Assembly (NCBI RefSeq): GCF_042646065.1
Contig: NZ_JBHRTA010000035.1
Location: 12,049-76,048, forward strand
Length of the DNA: 64,000 nucleotides
Direction of reading: 5' to 3'
DNA from: Parapedobacter deserti
GTDB lineage: Bacteria; Bacteroidota; Bacteroidia; Sphingobacteriales; Sphingobacteriaceae
Below the pieces are notes generated by a model. That model was not told the origin of the DNA. It saw only the letters and a list, made by a program, of their open reading frames with translations, and ran no database searches. Below are positions 35,363 to 44,228 of the stretch, piece by piece (the first letter of the stretch is position 1; every line of letters starts with the position of its first letter). Made by a program: the position numbers and the translations under genes.

Positions 35363-35565
35363 GCCATACCGCTGCCGCCATTTGTAAAAAGAGGCTGCAG
35401 TGACCCCATGTTCACGTGTGATTTCCTGAACGCTTATTCCAGCCTCGAACACTTTAAGGATCTTACTGATCTGCTCCGGTTTGAATCGTTTACCTTTCAT
35501 CGTACACTGTTAGAGTTATCAATCATTTTCTATTCGCTAACAGTCTTTTTTCAGGGGAGCTTACA
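35363..35565 (-). mobile_element. IS3-family insertion sequence fragment (left end and start of orfA)
   Basis: On the minus strand the end begins TGTAAGC at 35565, as IS3 ends start with TG. The orfA start at 35500 gives MKGKRFKPEQISKILKVFEA and the helix-turn-helix VQEITREHGVTAASFYKWRQ. After residue 46 (RYG, 35363) the sequence becomes unrelated, so the rest of orfA, all of orfB and the right end are lost. The element had inserted into a PIN toxin gene. Confidence 0.8.
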
Positions 35566-35613
35566 GATCACATTGGTATCCAGCACGCATGTAAACCGTA
35601 CACTATGCACCAT
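35551..35613 (-). pseudogene. PIN-domain toxin, interrupted after 15 codons
   Basis: The ATG at 35613 overlaps the end of the upstream antitoxin gene and gives MVHSVRFTCVLDTNVI, where VLDTNV is the start of a PIN nuclease with its first catalytic aspartate. The IS3 end at 35565 then cuts it and a stop follows at 35551. The antitoxin is left without its toxin. Confidence 0.65.
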
Positions 35614-36058
35614 AGAGGCCGAGTTCTTCGTCAGACTTCATCATTCCCGTCAGCAGATCTTCCCTCTTCCTTTGCGATTCCTTTTTGTATTCCATCACAT
35701 CTTCAAACCGCACTCTCCTGTGCCTACCTACCATTGTGAAGGGTATTTTGCCTTCTTCGAGCAATTTGACCAAGTGGGGCCGGGAGCATCCCAGCAACTC
35801 GGCTGCTGCCTGTGTAGTCATTTCGGTAGCGATGGGTACTAGGGAGACCGGTTTTCCCTGGCTGGTGGCTTTGAGAATCTCGGCCAGCAATTTAAGCGCC
35901 TTCAATGGCACTTTTATTTTTTCGGCAGTTTCTTCGATCTCGATCTCGGGATTTTCCGTACGGAGCTTTCCCAAAGTAGCAGCAAGCGTGCCGTAAGATT
36001 GCATTGCCGCCAGTTGTTCTGCCTTGTTAGGTCTTTCTATGTCTGCTAAGTGCTCCAT
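35603..36058 (-). CDS. Excisionase-like DNA-binding antitoxin of a PIN toxin
   Basis: 151 residues. The C-terminal half has an excisionase-type helix-turn-helix (AAAELLGCSRPHLVKLLEEG, then KIPFTMVGRHRRVRFEDVME). The N-terminal half is helical (TLAATLGKLRTENPEIEIEE). This architecture is known from antitoxins encoded just before PIN-domain toxins, and a PIN start overlaps its 3' end here. As the toxin is destroyed, the gene may persist as an orphan regulator or be decaying slowly. Confidence 0.75.
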   Translation of the reverse strand: MEHLADIERPNKAEQLAAMQSYGTLAATLGKLRTENPEIEIEETAEKIKVPLKALKLLAEILKATSQGKPVSLVPIATEMTTQAAAELLGCSRPHLVKLLEEGKIPFTMVGRHRRVRFEDVMEYKKESQRKREDLLTGMMKSDEELGLYGA

Positions 36059-36254
36059 GAATTAATTCCTTATAAATGCAAATTTAAACGAAATATTCGA
36101 AACAAACAAAATAAAGAGATAGGGGCTTTTCGGTTTTTGATTCTAGCTGATTATCGGGGAGATTACATCCTGTAATGCTCCCTAGAAACAACTACGATTA
36201 TTAACGTAGTTTTTATACCTTACGTTATGTATTTTATACTATAATTATGTCCAG

Positions 36255-39200
36255 CTATCCACCCAATTTCCTAATTGCCCCAACAGCATAACGACCATAG
36301 ATTTTATCGTCAGCTAATGGTCTTAGTACATCAATATCAATCAAAGTTCCATGTTCTTCCAGTAGTGAAATAGCGTTTAGGTTAATTTCTGTCTTCTGAC
36401 TTCCGTGTTGCCAGATACTCTCCTGCCAATCAAGATCCTTTAATGTATGCCTACATGACTCTGTAATCTGGTTGCGAAAATGTAACTCAAACGACTGAAT
36501 TATATCCAGATTAAGTTCTCCATAGTAGTTTTGTTGATACAACGCACGTTTAGCTTGCCAAATCGTTTCAACCACATAATTGTTTTCAGCTTTAAACAAC
36601 ACTTCGCCAAGCTTTTGATAGTGTTGGTTTCTGCATTCACTCTCAATATCTGTTCGGCACCCCCAATAAAAGATTTCCGCCAAAGCCCTAACGGATCGCT
36701 CTTTTTTATCATGTCCATTATTATCACGCTGAGACAATGGATAGTCATTTCTTCCCAACAAGAGATGGACTATGAAGAAAAGTGCTAACGAATCAACCGG
36801 AAATGAAGGTTGAATAAACGGAGTATCCGTCCATCGAACAAGATATTTCATTGCTGATGCACCAATTGTTTGACACACTTTCAGAATCAACGAAATAGTG
36901 AACATAGAACTATGTTCTCCTTGCAATGCCATTCTAAAAAACAGAGCTTTCTCATTGCTTGGTAGATTGTCAATAGCTGTATAATACGCGGAGCTATACG
37001 GATGGTCATATTGGCGGAAAAAAATTCCCGCCGCATACTCACAAGCACTTTGATCGTTGGGGTTATTAAGTACACCAGCAATCTCGTCGTTAACAACATA
37101 AATATAATTATTCGCATCTTCTTCTAATTCTCCGAGAGCTGAAAGCGCATCAAATATTGTTGTTGACAACCAAATATTCTGAGTCTCAGAATGTATGGTA
37201 TTGATGACCTTGATTAGTTCGCCTCGTTGCTCTTCATTCTCGTAAATGAATCCGATTTGTTGAAGAATTTCCATTAACAAATTGCTGGGTGTATAACGCC
37301 ATCTGTTCAAAATACGTAAAGTAGTTGGATAAAGTACTCTCAGGCGATTGTCAAAACGGAGCAATAACAACAGCAAATAAATTTGTCCTGGCGTTAATTC
37401 TCTACCATCAATTAACTGTTCAAGCTGTTTTTGATGTATAGCAATCTTGTCTCGCATATGAAAATATTCTGATTGCAGTGAATTGAGAATACGCGTGATT
37501 GCCATGTGCCGTTGAAAAATGCCACTGTAAGCTGCCAAAAATATACTAGATCGTGTACTGATACCACGAGCCTTCCCTTCTTCCCAAAATTCCTCGACAC
37601 TTTTTGTACATACATTGTCCATGGCTTCGATCAGATCAAATATTTCACGGAGAAGCTCACCCTTAACCAGTCTTCCGGGAATGGCTAACAATAAAGCCAA
37701 TTCTTGATCTGACCAGTTTTGAAATCCATCTTCAACACACTGAAAATTATGTGGTGTTTTTGCAAATTCAAATCTGCAATTGCTGATCTCGACAGCAATT
37801 CTGGGCAACAGCTGTTGTATCTTCTTCTCCGCCCAGAGCTTACAATACTCACCGCCTTCACCTTCAAGTAATGAATCGAACAAATTTGAGTCAGTTAAAC
37901 CGGTCAATACCTCGTCCAACAACTTTTGGTCATCAATTGATCCGATAATTAGCAACTTCTTGTCGGTATTTTTAGGCGCGTTCAATGCCTCGAGTATCTC
38001 AAGGGCATTAGAAGCAAATCGAGCCACACTGTCTGCAACAAAAAAATTAAAGAACATTTCGTGTCCGAAACTTATCTTATCCGATTGTTCTTCCAAAACA
38101 CCGCTTTTTAAACAGTGTCGATAAAGTTCCAAAGAAAGCCCATGCTTTAGCAATAAGGTTTCAACCGTCCTATTTGCTAAACTAAACGTAATCTTTTCTG
38201 ACATCAATTTAGTGATTGATGACAATAGAAAGAATCCATCCAAATGGTTGTCGCCAAGCTTTTTCTTTATAAATGATTCAAAAAGGGAAAAGCGATTATC
38301 TGTGTGAGTCAACGCTGTTCCAATTTCACCTGCCATTTTCGCCTCCAAACCGGTGGACACAATATTTAAAATTGGAATAAGTTTTTTTCTTGCTGTTTGT
38401 TGACCATGAGCGAGTGCTATTGCCATCTTAATTTCGGCAGATGGATACTGAATATAAATTGACGGCAACGCTAACTCTTCCAACGCCGGGTCCGACTCTT
38501 GGGTGGTAACTATTAGTTTGATATTCCAATCACTAACCACCTTTTTTATCTCTAGCAGAAGTTTTAAACGTAACTCTGCCGGACATTCATTGAGGCCGTC
38601 TACGATAAGTAAAATTTGCTGCTCTGATCGGACCACATGGGTTAAAAAATCTGTGTCTGAATTAAATCCATATGCATTAATCTCCTTATTAAACAGTTTA
38701 ACAAAATTATTATCGTAGTATTTGGCATCTAAAACTACAGGAAAAATATTGTTGATTAATTCAACAGCGAGTTGCTTTGCCAGCACGGATTTTCCGCAAC
38801 CAGAAGGTCCATAAATAATAAGACCTTTAGGATCTAAGAGTTGTTGAGAAAGTTCATCAGTTGAGAAAAACTGATCACCTACAATATATTGAATGGGAAC
38901 AAAATTTTTGACTACACTTTGCTGATTTGCTATAAAAAGTTCTTTGTAGAAAGCTACTTTTTCCGCTCGGTGTTGAAAGCCAATCAAACTATTTTTCCGC
39001 AGTAATCCATGCTCTCCGAATTCTTGCTCGAGAAATTGCCTTATATTTTCAAATCGTAATTGATCGTCATAGTATAGCTGTTTAATTTGCTGTAACAAAT
39101 CGCGAATAAGAATTATGTTTGTTTTGGAGTCAAAAAAATCTCCGAAAGGACTTAAAACTTTACTAGACAATATTGGACGCCTGTTATCTGAAAGTAATAG

Positions 39201-39533
39201 AAATCGAATACCATTTGGATATTCCTTTAAATAACCGTTGTCGTGGAAAGTTTGTAAGGTGCTTTTAATCTTGCTTGCATCTGTTCTTGATGAAACCTGA
39301 ACGGCAAGTTTACCGACTGATTTATCACCGAGATCAATCCCCGGAAAATTTTGTCTATCATTATTCAGATCAACCAACTGATAGCCGTAAAGCAAATTCA
39401 GCAGGTGAAGTGAGGTTCCCTCTGAAATTTTATTAATATCATAATAAGTCAGAGCATTATTTACTGCTATTTGAGTAATCCAAGTCGTTACATAGGAATT
39501 GATCTCATCAAGATATTGTTTAACTTTTGGCAT
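36255..39533 (-). CDS. SMEK-domain STAND NTPase, probable antiviral protein
   Basis: This 1092-residue protein starts with a SMEK-like domain at about 20-115 (NNALTYYDINKISEGTSLHL, LLNLLYGYQLVDLN, NFPGIDLGDKSVGKLAVQVS), a fold related to restriction-endonuclease-like enzymes and found in biological conflict proteins. A P-loop NTPase follows: Walker A GPSGCGKS at 242-249, Walker B ILLIVDGLNE (about 307-316) and a sensor strand IKLIVTTQESD. From about 400 on it is all-helical with repeat character, as in sensor regions of STAND proteins. I infer that recognition of a phage component triggers the N-terminal effector; whether SMEK is a nuclease is not shown. It is the last gene of a minus-strand array with three small genes and is AT-rich. 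Confidence 0.85.
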   Translation of the reverse strand: MPKVKQYLDEINSYVTTWITQIAVNNALTYYDINKISEGTSLHLLNLLYGYQLVDLNNDRQNFPGIDLGDKSVGKLAVQVSSRTDASKIKSTLQTFHDNGYLKEYPNGIRFLLLSDNRRPILSSKVLSPFGDFFDSKTNIILIRDLLQQIKQLYYDDQLRFENIRQFLEQEFGEHGLLRKNSLIGFQHRAEKVAFYKELFIANQQSVVKNFVPIQYIVGDQFFSTDELSQQLLDPKGLIIYGPSGCGKSVLAKQLAVELINNIFPVVLDAKYYDNNFVKLFNKEINAYGFNSDTDFLTHVVRSEQQILLIVDGLNECPAELRLKLLLEIKKVVSDWNIKLIVTTQESDPALEELALPSIYIQYPSAEIKMAIALAHGQQTARKKLIPILNIVSTGLEAKMAGEIGTALTHTDNRFSLFESFIKKKLGDNHLDGFFLLSSITKLMSEKITFSLANRTVETLLLKHGLSLELYRHCLKSGVLEEQSDKISFGHEMFFNFFVADSVARFASNALEILEALNAPKNTDKKLLIIGSIDDQKLLDEVLTGLTDSNLFDSLLEGEGGEYCKLWAEKKIQQLLPRIAVEISNCRFEFAKTPHNFQCVEDGFQNWSDQELALLLAIPGRLVKGELLREIFDLIEAMDNVCTKSVEEFWEEGKARGISTRSSIFLAAYSGIFQRHMAITRILNSLQSEYFHMRDKIAIHQKQLEQLIDGRELTPGQIYLLLLLLRFDNRLRVLYPTTLRILNRWRYTPSNLLMEILQQIGFIYENEEQRGELIKVINTIHSETQNIWLSTTIFDALSALGELEEDANNYIYVVNDEIAGVLNNPNDQSACEYAAGIFFRQYDHPYSSAYYTAIDNLPSNEKALFFRMALQGEHSSMFTISLILKVCQTIGASAMKYLVRWTDTPFIQPSFPVDSLALFFIVHLLLGRNDYPLSQRDNNGHDKKERSVRALAEIFYWGCRTDIESECRNQHYQKLGEVLFKAENNYVVETIWQAKRALYQQNYYGELNLDIIQSFELHFRNQITESCRHTLKDLDWQESIWQHGSQKTEINLNAISLLEEHGTLIDIDVLRPLADDKIYGRYAVGAIRKLGG

Positions 39534-39614
39534 TGTTCATTATGATTATCGTACATACTCTTAACATTCACTAAACTTAAACTATAGATATCCAACTTGC
39601 ATTGCCCCTCGAAA

Positions 39615-39767
39615 TCAGTTTTCGTTCCAATGTTTCGTTAGTTCAATATCGCATTCGTCTTCATCGATATAATAAAAATCTCCCGGTATTGAGATCTCGT
39701 CTATTTCAAGCGAATCTGACAGATATTCGGGGTGGGGATCAAAAGACACATTTATCGTTATGTCCAC
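39615..39767 (-). CDS. Small acidic protein with GTG start (50 aa)
   Basis: A GTG at 39767 overlaps the TAG of the preceding gene and opens a frame of 50 codons to a TGA at 39615. It reads MDITINVSFDPHPEYLSDSL (with GTG as fMet), then EIDEISIPGDFYYIDEDECD and ends ELTKHWNEN. It has 15 D/E and only one lysine, and no hydrophobic core of note. Such acidity is seen in DNA mimics and in antitoxins. Its tight overlap and position 81 bp before the SMEK gene make it part of the same array. No ATG is present, so it is easily missed. Confidence 0.6.
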   Translation of the reverse strand: MDITINVSFDPHPEYLSDSLEIDEISIPGDFYYIDEDECDIELTKHWNEN

Positions 39768-39967
39768 TATTTCCTTTTTGCATACAAGATGTTGGTTTTT
39801 CCCAAAATAAATCCATTTGATTTGAGTAAGAGGTTGTCAAAAAAATCTTTTTCTATAGAAGTGTTAAATTTGTCATTTGCTAATTTATAGAGTTCGTCGG
39901 CTGGTATGTGGTCGTTATTATTTTCGTACAAAATTTCGAAAACAATAGATAAGACAATTCGTTTCAA
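39767..39967 (-). CDS. Small protein (66 aa), possible winged helix
   Basis: 66 residues starting MKRIVLSIVFEILYENNNDH, then IPADELYKLANDKFNTSIEK and DFFDNLLLKSNGFILGKTNI, ending LYAKRK. The helix-helix-strand pattern is that of a small winged helix, but I know no named family. Its end (N-I-L-Y-A-K-R-K) resembles the end of the upstream 191-residue protein (V-D-V-Y-Y-M-R-Q-K), which may mean a shared domain. It overlaps the acidic protein gene and is 47 bp after the HTH gene. Confidence 0.6.
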   Translation of the reverse strand: MKRIVLSIVFEILYENNNDHIPADELYKLANDKFNTSIEKDFFDNLLLKSNGFILGKTNILYAKRK

Positions 39968-40014
39968 GTCTTGTGCATCTCTGTCTTGTGCCTTCGTATA
40001 TCGTGCGATAATTC

Positions 40015-40590
40015 TTATTTTTGTCTCATATAGTAAACATCAACCAGGCGTTTGCCAAAACCTCCACCCTTTAACATTATCGGCTTTTTAGTTGACTTGA
40101 GGACTCTTGTTTTCACAGCGTACTGGAGTGCTTTTGATAACTGGTCATCGACAAATTCTTTGTTTAGTTCAATCTTACAATACTCCGCAACTTCGTTTAA
40201 ATACTTATAACCTTCCTTAAAACAATCTGATTTAAGGAGCACATCCGTTACGAATGAATTTGGACTCCTTTTTGCCTTCGTGCTTAGAAAATATTCTGGG
40301 TTGTCTTTGTGATCGATCTTAAATTTTATCAGAGCTTCAGCTTTTGAGATAGAAAGAGGTATCTTAGAATTCAGATTAAAAATCTTAGCGCCGTCAAACT
40401 CCAGTTTGTCTCCAATCTCCCTTGCAAAGACTTCACTAAGTGCTCTCGTATTATTTAGTATTCCATAGATGTGAGAAGTGGATTTTTTGAAAAATTCGGC
40501 AAAACCAGCAACATCTAAACCTGTGATTTTCATAATAGTTTGTATTCTATAGGCTATCGCTTTAGAATACTCTTGGTTATTGGTGTTCAT
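40015..40590 (-). CDS. HTH-domain protein of unknown family, first gene of the SMEK array
   Basis: 191 residues. Residues about 8-70 look like a Cro/C1-type helix-turn-helix: YRIQTIMKITGLDVAGFAEF, FKKSTSHIYGILNNTRALSE, with FAEF-FKKSTSHIYGIL as the two helices. The rest is helical and ends in a basic stretch (TKKPIMLKGGGFGKRLVDVY). I do not know the family. It is the promoter-proximal gene and could repress the array. It has a lysine-rich, AT-rich composition like the SMEK gene, which points to joint transfer. Confidence 0.7.
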   Translation of the reverse strand: MNTNNQEYSKAIAYRIQTIMKITGLDVAGFAEFFKKSTSHIYGILNNTRALSEVFAREIGDKLEFDGAKIFNLNSKIPLSISKAEALIKFKIDHKDNPEYFLSTKAKRSPNSFVTDVLLKSDCFKEGYKYLNEVAEYCKIELNKEFVDDQLSKALQYAVKTRVLKSTKKPIMLKGGGFGKRLVDVYYMRQK

Positions 40591-40667
40591 CCCGCAAAGG
40601 GATAAATCAATTTACGCTAAAAATTATCATTAATTTACTTTTATTGTCATATTTATTTGTATCTTTG

Positions 40668-40943
40668 TTACGATGCTTATTTCGATATTGTTTAAGCATT
40701 GGTATTGACATAGAGTCTCGCGTGCGAATTCCGAGTTTGCTTAACGGACGAGGCAATAGGATCAATGCCCATAGTGATATTTTGCGTACCTTTGGTACGC
40801 GCTATAGCATTATGGGCCCTATTGTACTGTTCCGAAGGCCCTCGGAAGCCTGCACGACGGTATCTTAGGGCTCGCTATAGTAGCACCGTCCTGATATATT
40901 ACGAGGCTCGTTTTCAACTAACCATATGAAAACGAGTTTTTTA
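40668..40943 (+). ncRNA. Candidate structured non-coding RNA
   Basis: No convincing protein frame lies here. A -7 element TATCTTTG is at 40660-40667. Downstream are successive stems: ATGCTTA/TAAGCAT (40673-40699); a long hairpin at 40754-40824 made of CAATAGG/CCTATTG, GCCCATA/TATGGGC and the closing GCGTACC-TTT-GGTACGC; CCGA/TCGG (40832-40845); GACGGT/ACCGTC (40856-40890); and the terminator at 40907-40943. About 270 nt. I cannot match it to a named RNA by eye; 6S RNA, a regulatory RNA of the adjacent SMEK array or a structural RNA are open possibilities. Confidence 0.6.
40907..40943 (+). terminator. Rho-independent terminator of the candidate RNA
   Basis: CTCGTTTTC (40907-40915) pairs with GAAAACGAG (40928-40936), a perfect 9-bp stem with a 12-nt loop, followed by a T-run. 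As no plus-strand protein gene ends upstream, it supports a short independent transcript. Confidence 0.85.
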
Positions 40944-41119
40944 TTTTTACGTCTACGCAATGGCCTCCGACCTCAAATAGGGAAGGGGAGAGCCGCTTTT
41001 TCCAAAGCGTGGAAGATTTCTACTGCCAATCTTTATAAAGCAGTTATTGCTAAACCAGCTTGAATTGGGTTAAGACAACCTTTAGAGAATTTTCTTACAC
41101 CTAAAATCAAGCAAATTAA

Positions 41120-44100
41120 ATGGAGCGAATTTTACGCATAAGGGAGGGGTATTCCTTTTCCAAACATAAACTCAAACGCACTTATATACAATATTTCAGC
41201 CTATTGGCTGTAGCAACGATCATGTGTTTGTATGCCCACGCGCAGCGCCCCGAACCCTCGGGGCCTGCGCCGCTGGGTATTGACACGGTTTCCAATAACC
41301 GCGATACCATAGCAATCGAAGAAGTTCAGGTAAGTACCGGATACCAGCGAATACCCAAGGAGCGGGCAACGGGAAGCTTCGTACAGATTGATAGCAAGCT
41401 GCTCAATAGGCGGATCTCGACAACCATTATCGAGCGGCTAGATGCTATTGCACCGGGATTGCAGTCAGACAACCGAACAGGAAACCAGCGGCTAAACATC
41501 AGGGGGCTGAGTTCCTTCTCAGGTACCGGGGGGAGTCCGTTGATCGTCGTTGACAATTTTCCTTATGAGGGCGATATCAACAACATCAATCCGAACGATG
41601 TGGAATCGGTAACCTTATTGAAAGACGCTGCCGCCGCATCCATCTGGGGTTCCCGTGCCGGAAATGGGGTAATCGTCATCACGATGAAGAAGGCCGCCCG
41701 TGAGGGGGCTTTCAGCCTTTCAGCCGCAGCCAATACCACTGTCTCGGCAAAGCCGGATTTTTTCTACCATCCGCGGATGGCTACCTCGGATTTCATCGAC
41801 GTGGAGATGATGCTTTTTGAAAAAGGCCATTATGACCAAAACCTGAACAGTGCCAACGCCCGTAGTTTTGTGTTTTCCCCGGTGGTGGAGTTGCTCCACG
41901 GGGCGCAGCAGGGCACGATTTCTGAAATGGAGGCCTTGGCGCAGATAGACGATCTACGTACGATCGACTACCGCAATGACCTAAGCAACTATTTTTATCG
42001 CACGGCTATAAACCAGCAATACAGCCTGAATGCTTCGGGAGGCAACCGAGTCGTATCGTACATGCTATCCTTGGGATACGACAACAACATAGCGAATAGG
42101 AAAGGGAGCGGCCTCAACCGCTTTACACTGCGGTCCGCAAATACCATCCGGCCTACAGATAGGCTCACCCTGCAAACCACGCTCGTATATACGCGCTCAG
42201 GGTCGGAAAGCAGCCCCGGCTTGGCAACTTTTCCGATTAACCCCGGTGGTGGCAAAACCCAGCTGTATCCCTATGCACGGTTGGTGGATGACGACGGCAA
42301 TGCCCTCGTCATACCCAGGAATTACAATAGCGGATATGTAGATACGGCGGGTCACGGCCAGCTGCTGGATTGGACGTACCGGCCCTACGAGGATTTCCGG
42401 TATACGCGCATCGATGCAGGGCTGCAGCATTTCAATGCCGGGCTAACGGTCAATTACCGCCTGGCGGATGGGCTGGAGGTGGAAGCCTATTACAACCACG
42501 AGCGGCAAAGCGATCTCCAGCAGATCAATTATATGGAAGAATCCTTCTATGCGCGTGATCTCATAAACCGCTTTTCGCAGGTTGACGGGGAAAACGTCAA
42601 ACGCATCATCCCGTTGGGTGACATCCTAAACACCACGAATGGTTCGATGTTTACCCACCGGGCGAGGGGCCAGCTCAATTTCGACAGGACATTCGGCAGC
42701 AAGCACCGCGCGGTAGCTTTTCTGGGGGGTGAACTTTCGCATAGGGAAACGGATGCATACGGTTTTCAGGTGTATGGGTATAAAAGGGATATTCTGACGT
42801 TCTCCCACGTGGATTATGTAAATGCTTATCCCATCTATGATGGCCTTGCCGGCAATGCGTTTATACCAAAATCCGGCGATTTTTCGGGCGGTGTGAGGCG
42901 CTTTGTTTCGCTGTATGCAAACGGGGCCTACACGTATGACCGAAGGTATATCGTGTCGGTATCGGCACGCCGCGATGGCTCCAATGTATTCGGCGTAAAA
43001 ACCAACCAGAAATGGAAGCCGCTCTGGTCAACGGGGCTATCATGGAATATATCCGAAGAACAGTTTATAAAGGAGGTGGATTGGATAAACCTGCTGAAAT
43101 TGCGCACCACGTATGGGCACAGTGGAAATGTGGGCACAGGCGCAAATATCCACCCGATTATAGCGTATGCCAGCTCCGGTGCGCGGCTGACTAATCTGCC
43201 GTATGCGCTGATCACCTTCCCGCCCAATCCCAACCTGCGGTGGGAGGATATCCGGACGATCAATTACGGCTTGGACTTTTCGCTGTTTGGATATGCCTTG
43301 AGCGGTAGTGTGGAGTGTTTTGATAAAAAAGCGTCGGATCTTATCACCGCCGATCCGCTGGATCCGACGACGGGGTTCAATACGGCGGAGCGGAATGTGG
43401 GGGAAATCCGGAACAAGGGGCTTGATGTGCAGCTCGACGGGCGGTTCAAGACGGGGGCTGTGGAATGGCGCACCACCGTAGCCTTGTCGGCTGTTAAAAA
43501 CACGGTCGCCAAGTTTTATGGCAATCCGGCTGCCAACAGTCAGTATGTGAGCAACGCCGGGAATGCCTTGAACCCAGTGCTGGACAGGTCGCTGTATCCG
43601 GTGTTTTCGTACCGGTTTGCCGGTCTCGACCCGGCCAATGGCGATCCGCTGGGGATATATGGAGGAGAACAGTCAACCGACTATTCGAGATTGCTTAACG
43701 ACTCGTTGCAAAACTTGGTTTATCATGGTACGGCGCTGCCACCCTACTATGGATTCTGGCGGGGTAATGTGTCATGGAAGGGTTTCGAGTTCTCGTTCAG
43801 CATCAGCTATAAGTTCGGTCATTACTTTCAGAAAGAGACCATCAATTACTATTCGCTGTTCAACTCGTGGAACGGGCACGCCGATTACGCGCTCCGCTGG
43901 CAGAACCCCGGCGACGAACAGCACACCACCGTTCCGTCCATGGTATATCCGGTCAGCTCCAACCGGGAGAACTTTTATGCGCGCTCGGAAGCAAACATTG
44001 AGCGCGCTGACCTGATCAGGCTGCAAGATCTGCGGCTCGCATACGCGTTTGGTGTGGGAACATCCCGAAAGCGTCCTATCGGCCTGAGCTGCTACCTGTC

Positions 44101-44212
44101 CGCCAATAACGTTGGTTTATTGTGGTCTGCCACGGATTCGGGTATCGACCCCGACTACAACGGCATGCCACCGCAGACCGGCTACAGTTTCGGGCTGAAT
44201 GTCAATTTCTAA
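41120..44212 (+). CDS. SusC/RagA-family TonB-linked outer membrane transporter, short N-terminus
   Basis: 1030 residues. After a long signal region ending LYAHAQ there is no STN domain and no carboxypeptidase-regulatory domain; the junction IEEVQVSTGYQRIPKERATG comes at about 70-90, directly followed by the plug (NPNDVESVTLLKDAAAASIW, GSRAGNGVIVITMKK) and the barrel to SFGLNVNF. This is the form of SusC proteins not controlled by FecR, and there is no sigma or FecR gene beside it. It would import a nutrient with the SusD protein encoded next. Confidence 0.94.
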   Translation: MERILRIREGYSFSKHKLKRTYIQYFSLLAVATIMCLYAHAQRPEPSGPAPLGIDTVSNNRDTIAIEEVQVSTGYQRIPKERATGSFVQIDSKLLNRRISTTIIERLDAIAPGLQSDNRTGNQRLNIRGLSSFSGTGGSPLIVVDNFPYEGDINNINPNDVESVTLLKDAAAASIWGSRAGNGVIVITMKKAAREGAFSLSAAANTTVSAKPDFFYHPRMATSDFIDVEMMLFEKGHYDQNLNSANARSFVFSPVVELLHGAQQGTISEMEALAQIDDLRTIDYRNDLSNYFYRTAINQQYSLNASGGNRVVSYMLSLGYDNNIANRKGSGLNRFTLRSANTIRPTDRLTLQTTLVYTRSGSESSPGLATFPINPGGGKTQLYPYARLVDDDGNALVIPRNYNSGYVDTAGHGQLLDWTYRPYEDFRYTRIDAGLQHFNAGLTVNYRLADGLEVEAYYNHERQSDLQQINYMEESFYARDLINRFSQVDGENVKRIIPLGDILNTTNGSMFTHRARGQLNFDRTFGSKHRAVAFLGGELSHRETDAYGFQVYGYKRDILTFSHVDYVNAYPIYDGLAGNAFIPKSGDFSGGVRRFVSLYANGAYTYDRRYIVSVSARRDGSNVFGVKTNQKWKPLWSTGLSWNISEEQFIKEVDWINLLKLRTTYGHSGNVGTGANIHPIIAYASSGARLTNLPYALITFPPNPNLRWEDIRTINYGLDFSLFGYALSGSVECFDKKASDLITADPLDPTTGFNTAERNVGEIRNKGLDVQLDGRFKTGAVEWRTTVALSAVKNTVAKFYGNPAANSQYVSNAGNALNPVLDRSLYPVFSYRFAGLDPANGDPLGIYGGEQSTDYSRLLNDSLQNLVYHGTALPPYYGFWRGNVSWKGFEFSFSISYKFGHYFQKETINYYSLFNSWNGHADYALRWQNPGDEQHTTVPSMVYPVSSNRENFYARSEANIERADLIRLQDLRLAYAFGVGTSRKRPIGLSCYLSANNVGLLWSATDSGIDPDYNGMPPQTGYSFGLNVNF

Positions 44213-44228
44213 CACCCAATCACCAATT

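Noticed and set aside
40644..40868. 74-codon protein gene in the region of the candidate RNA
   Set aside because: Translation has no protein-like pattern and the frame crosses several strong stem-loops.
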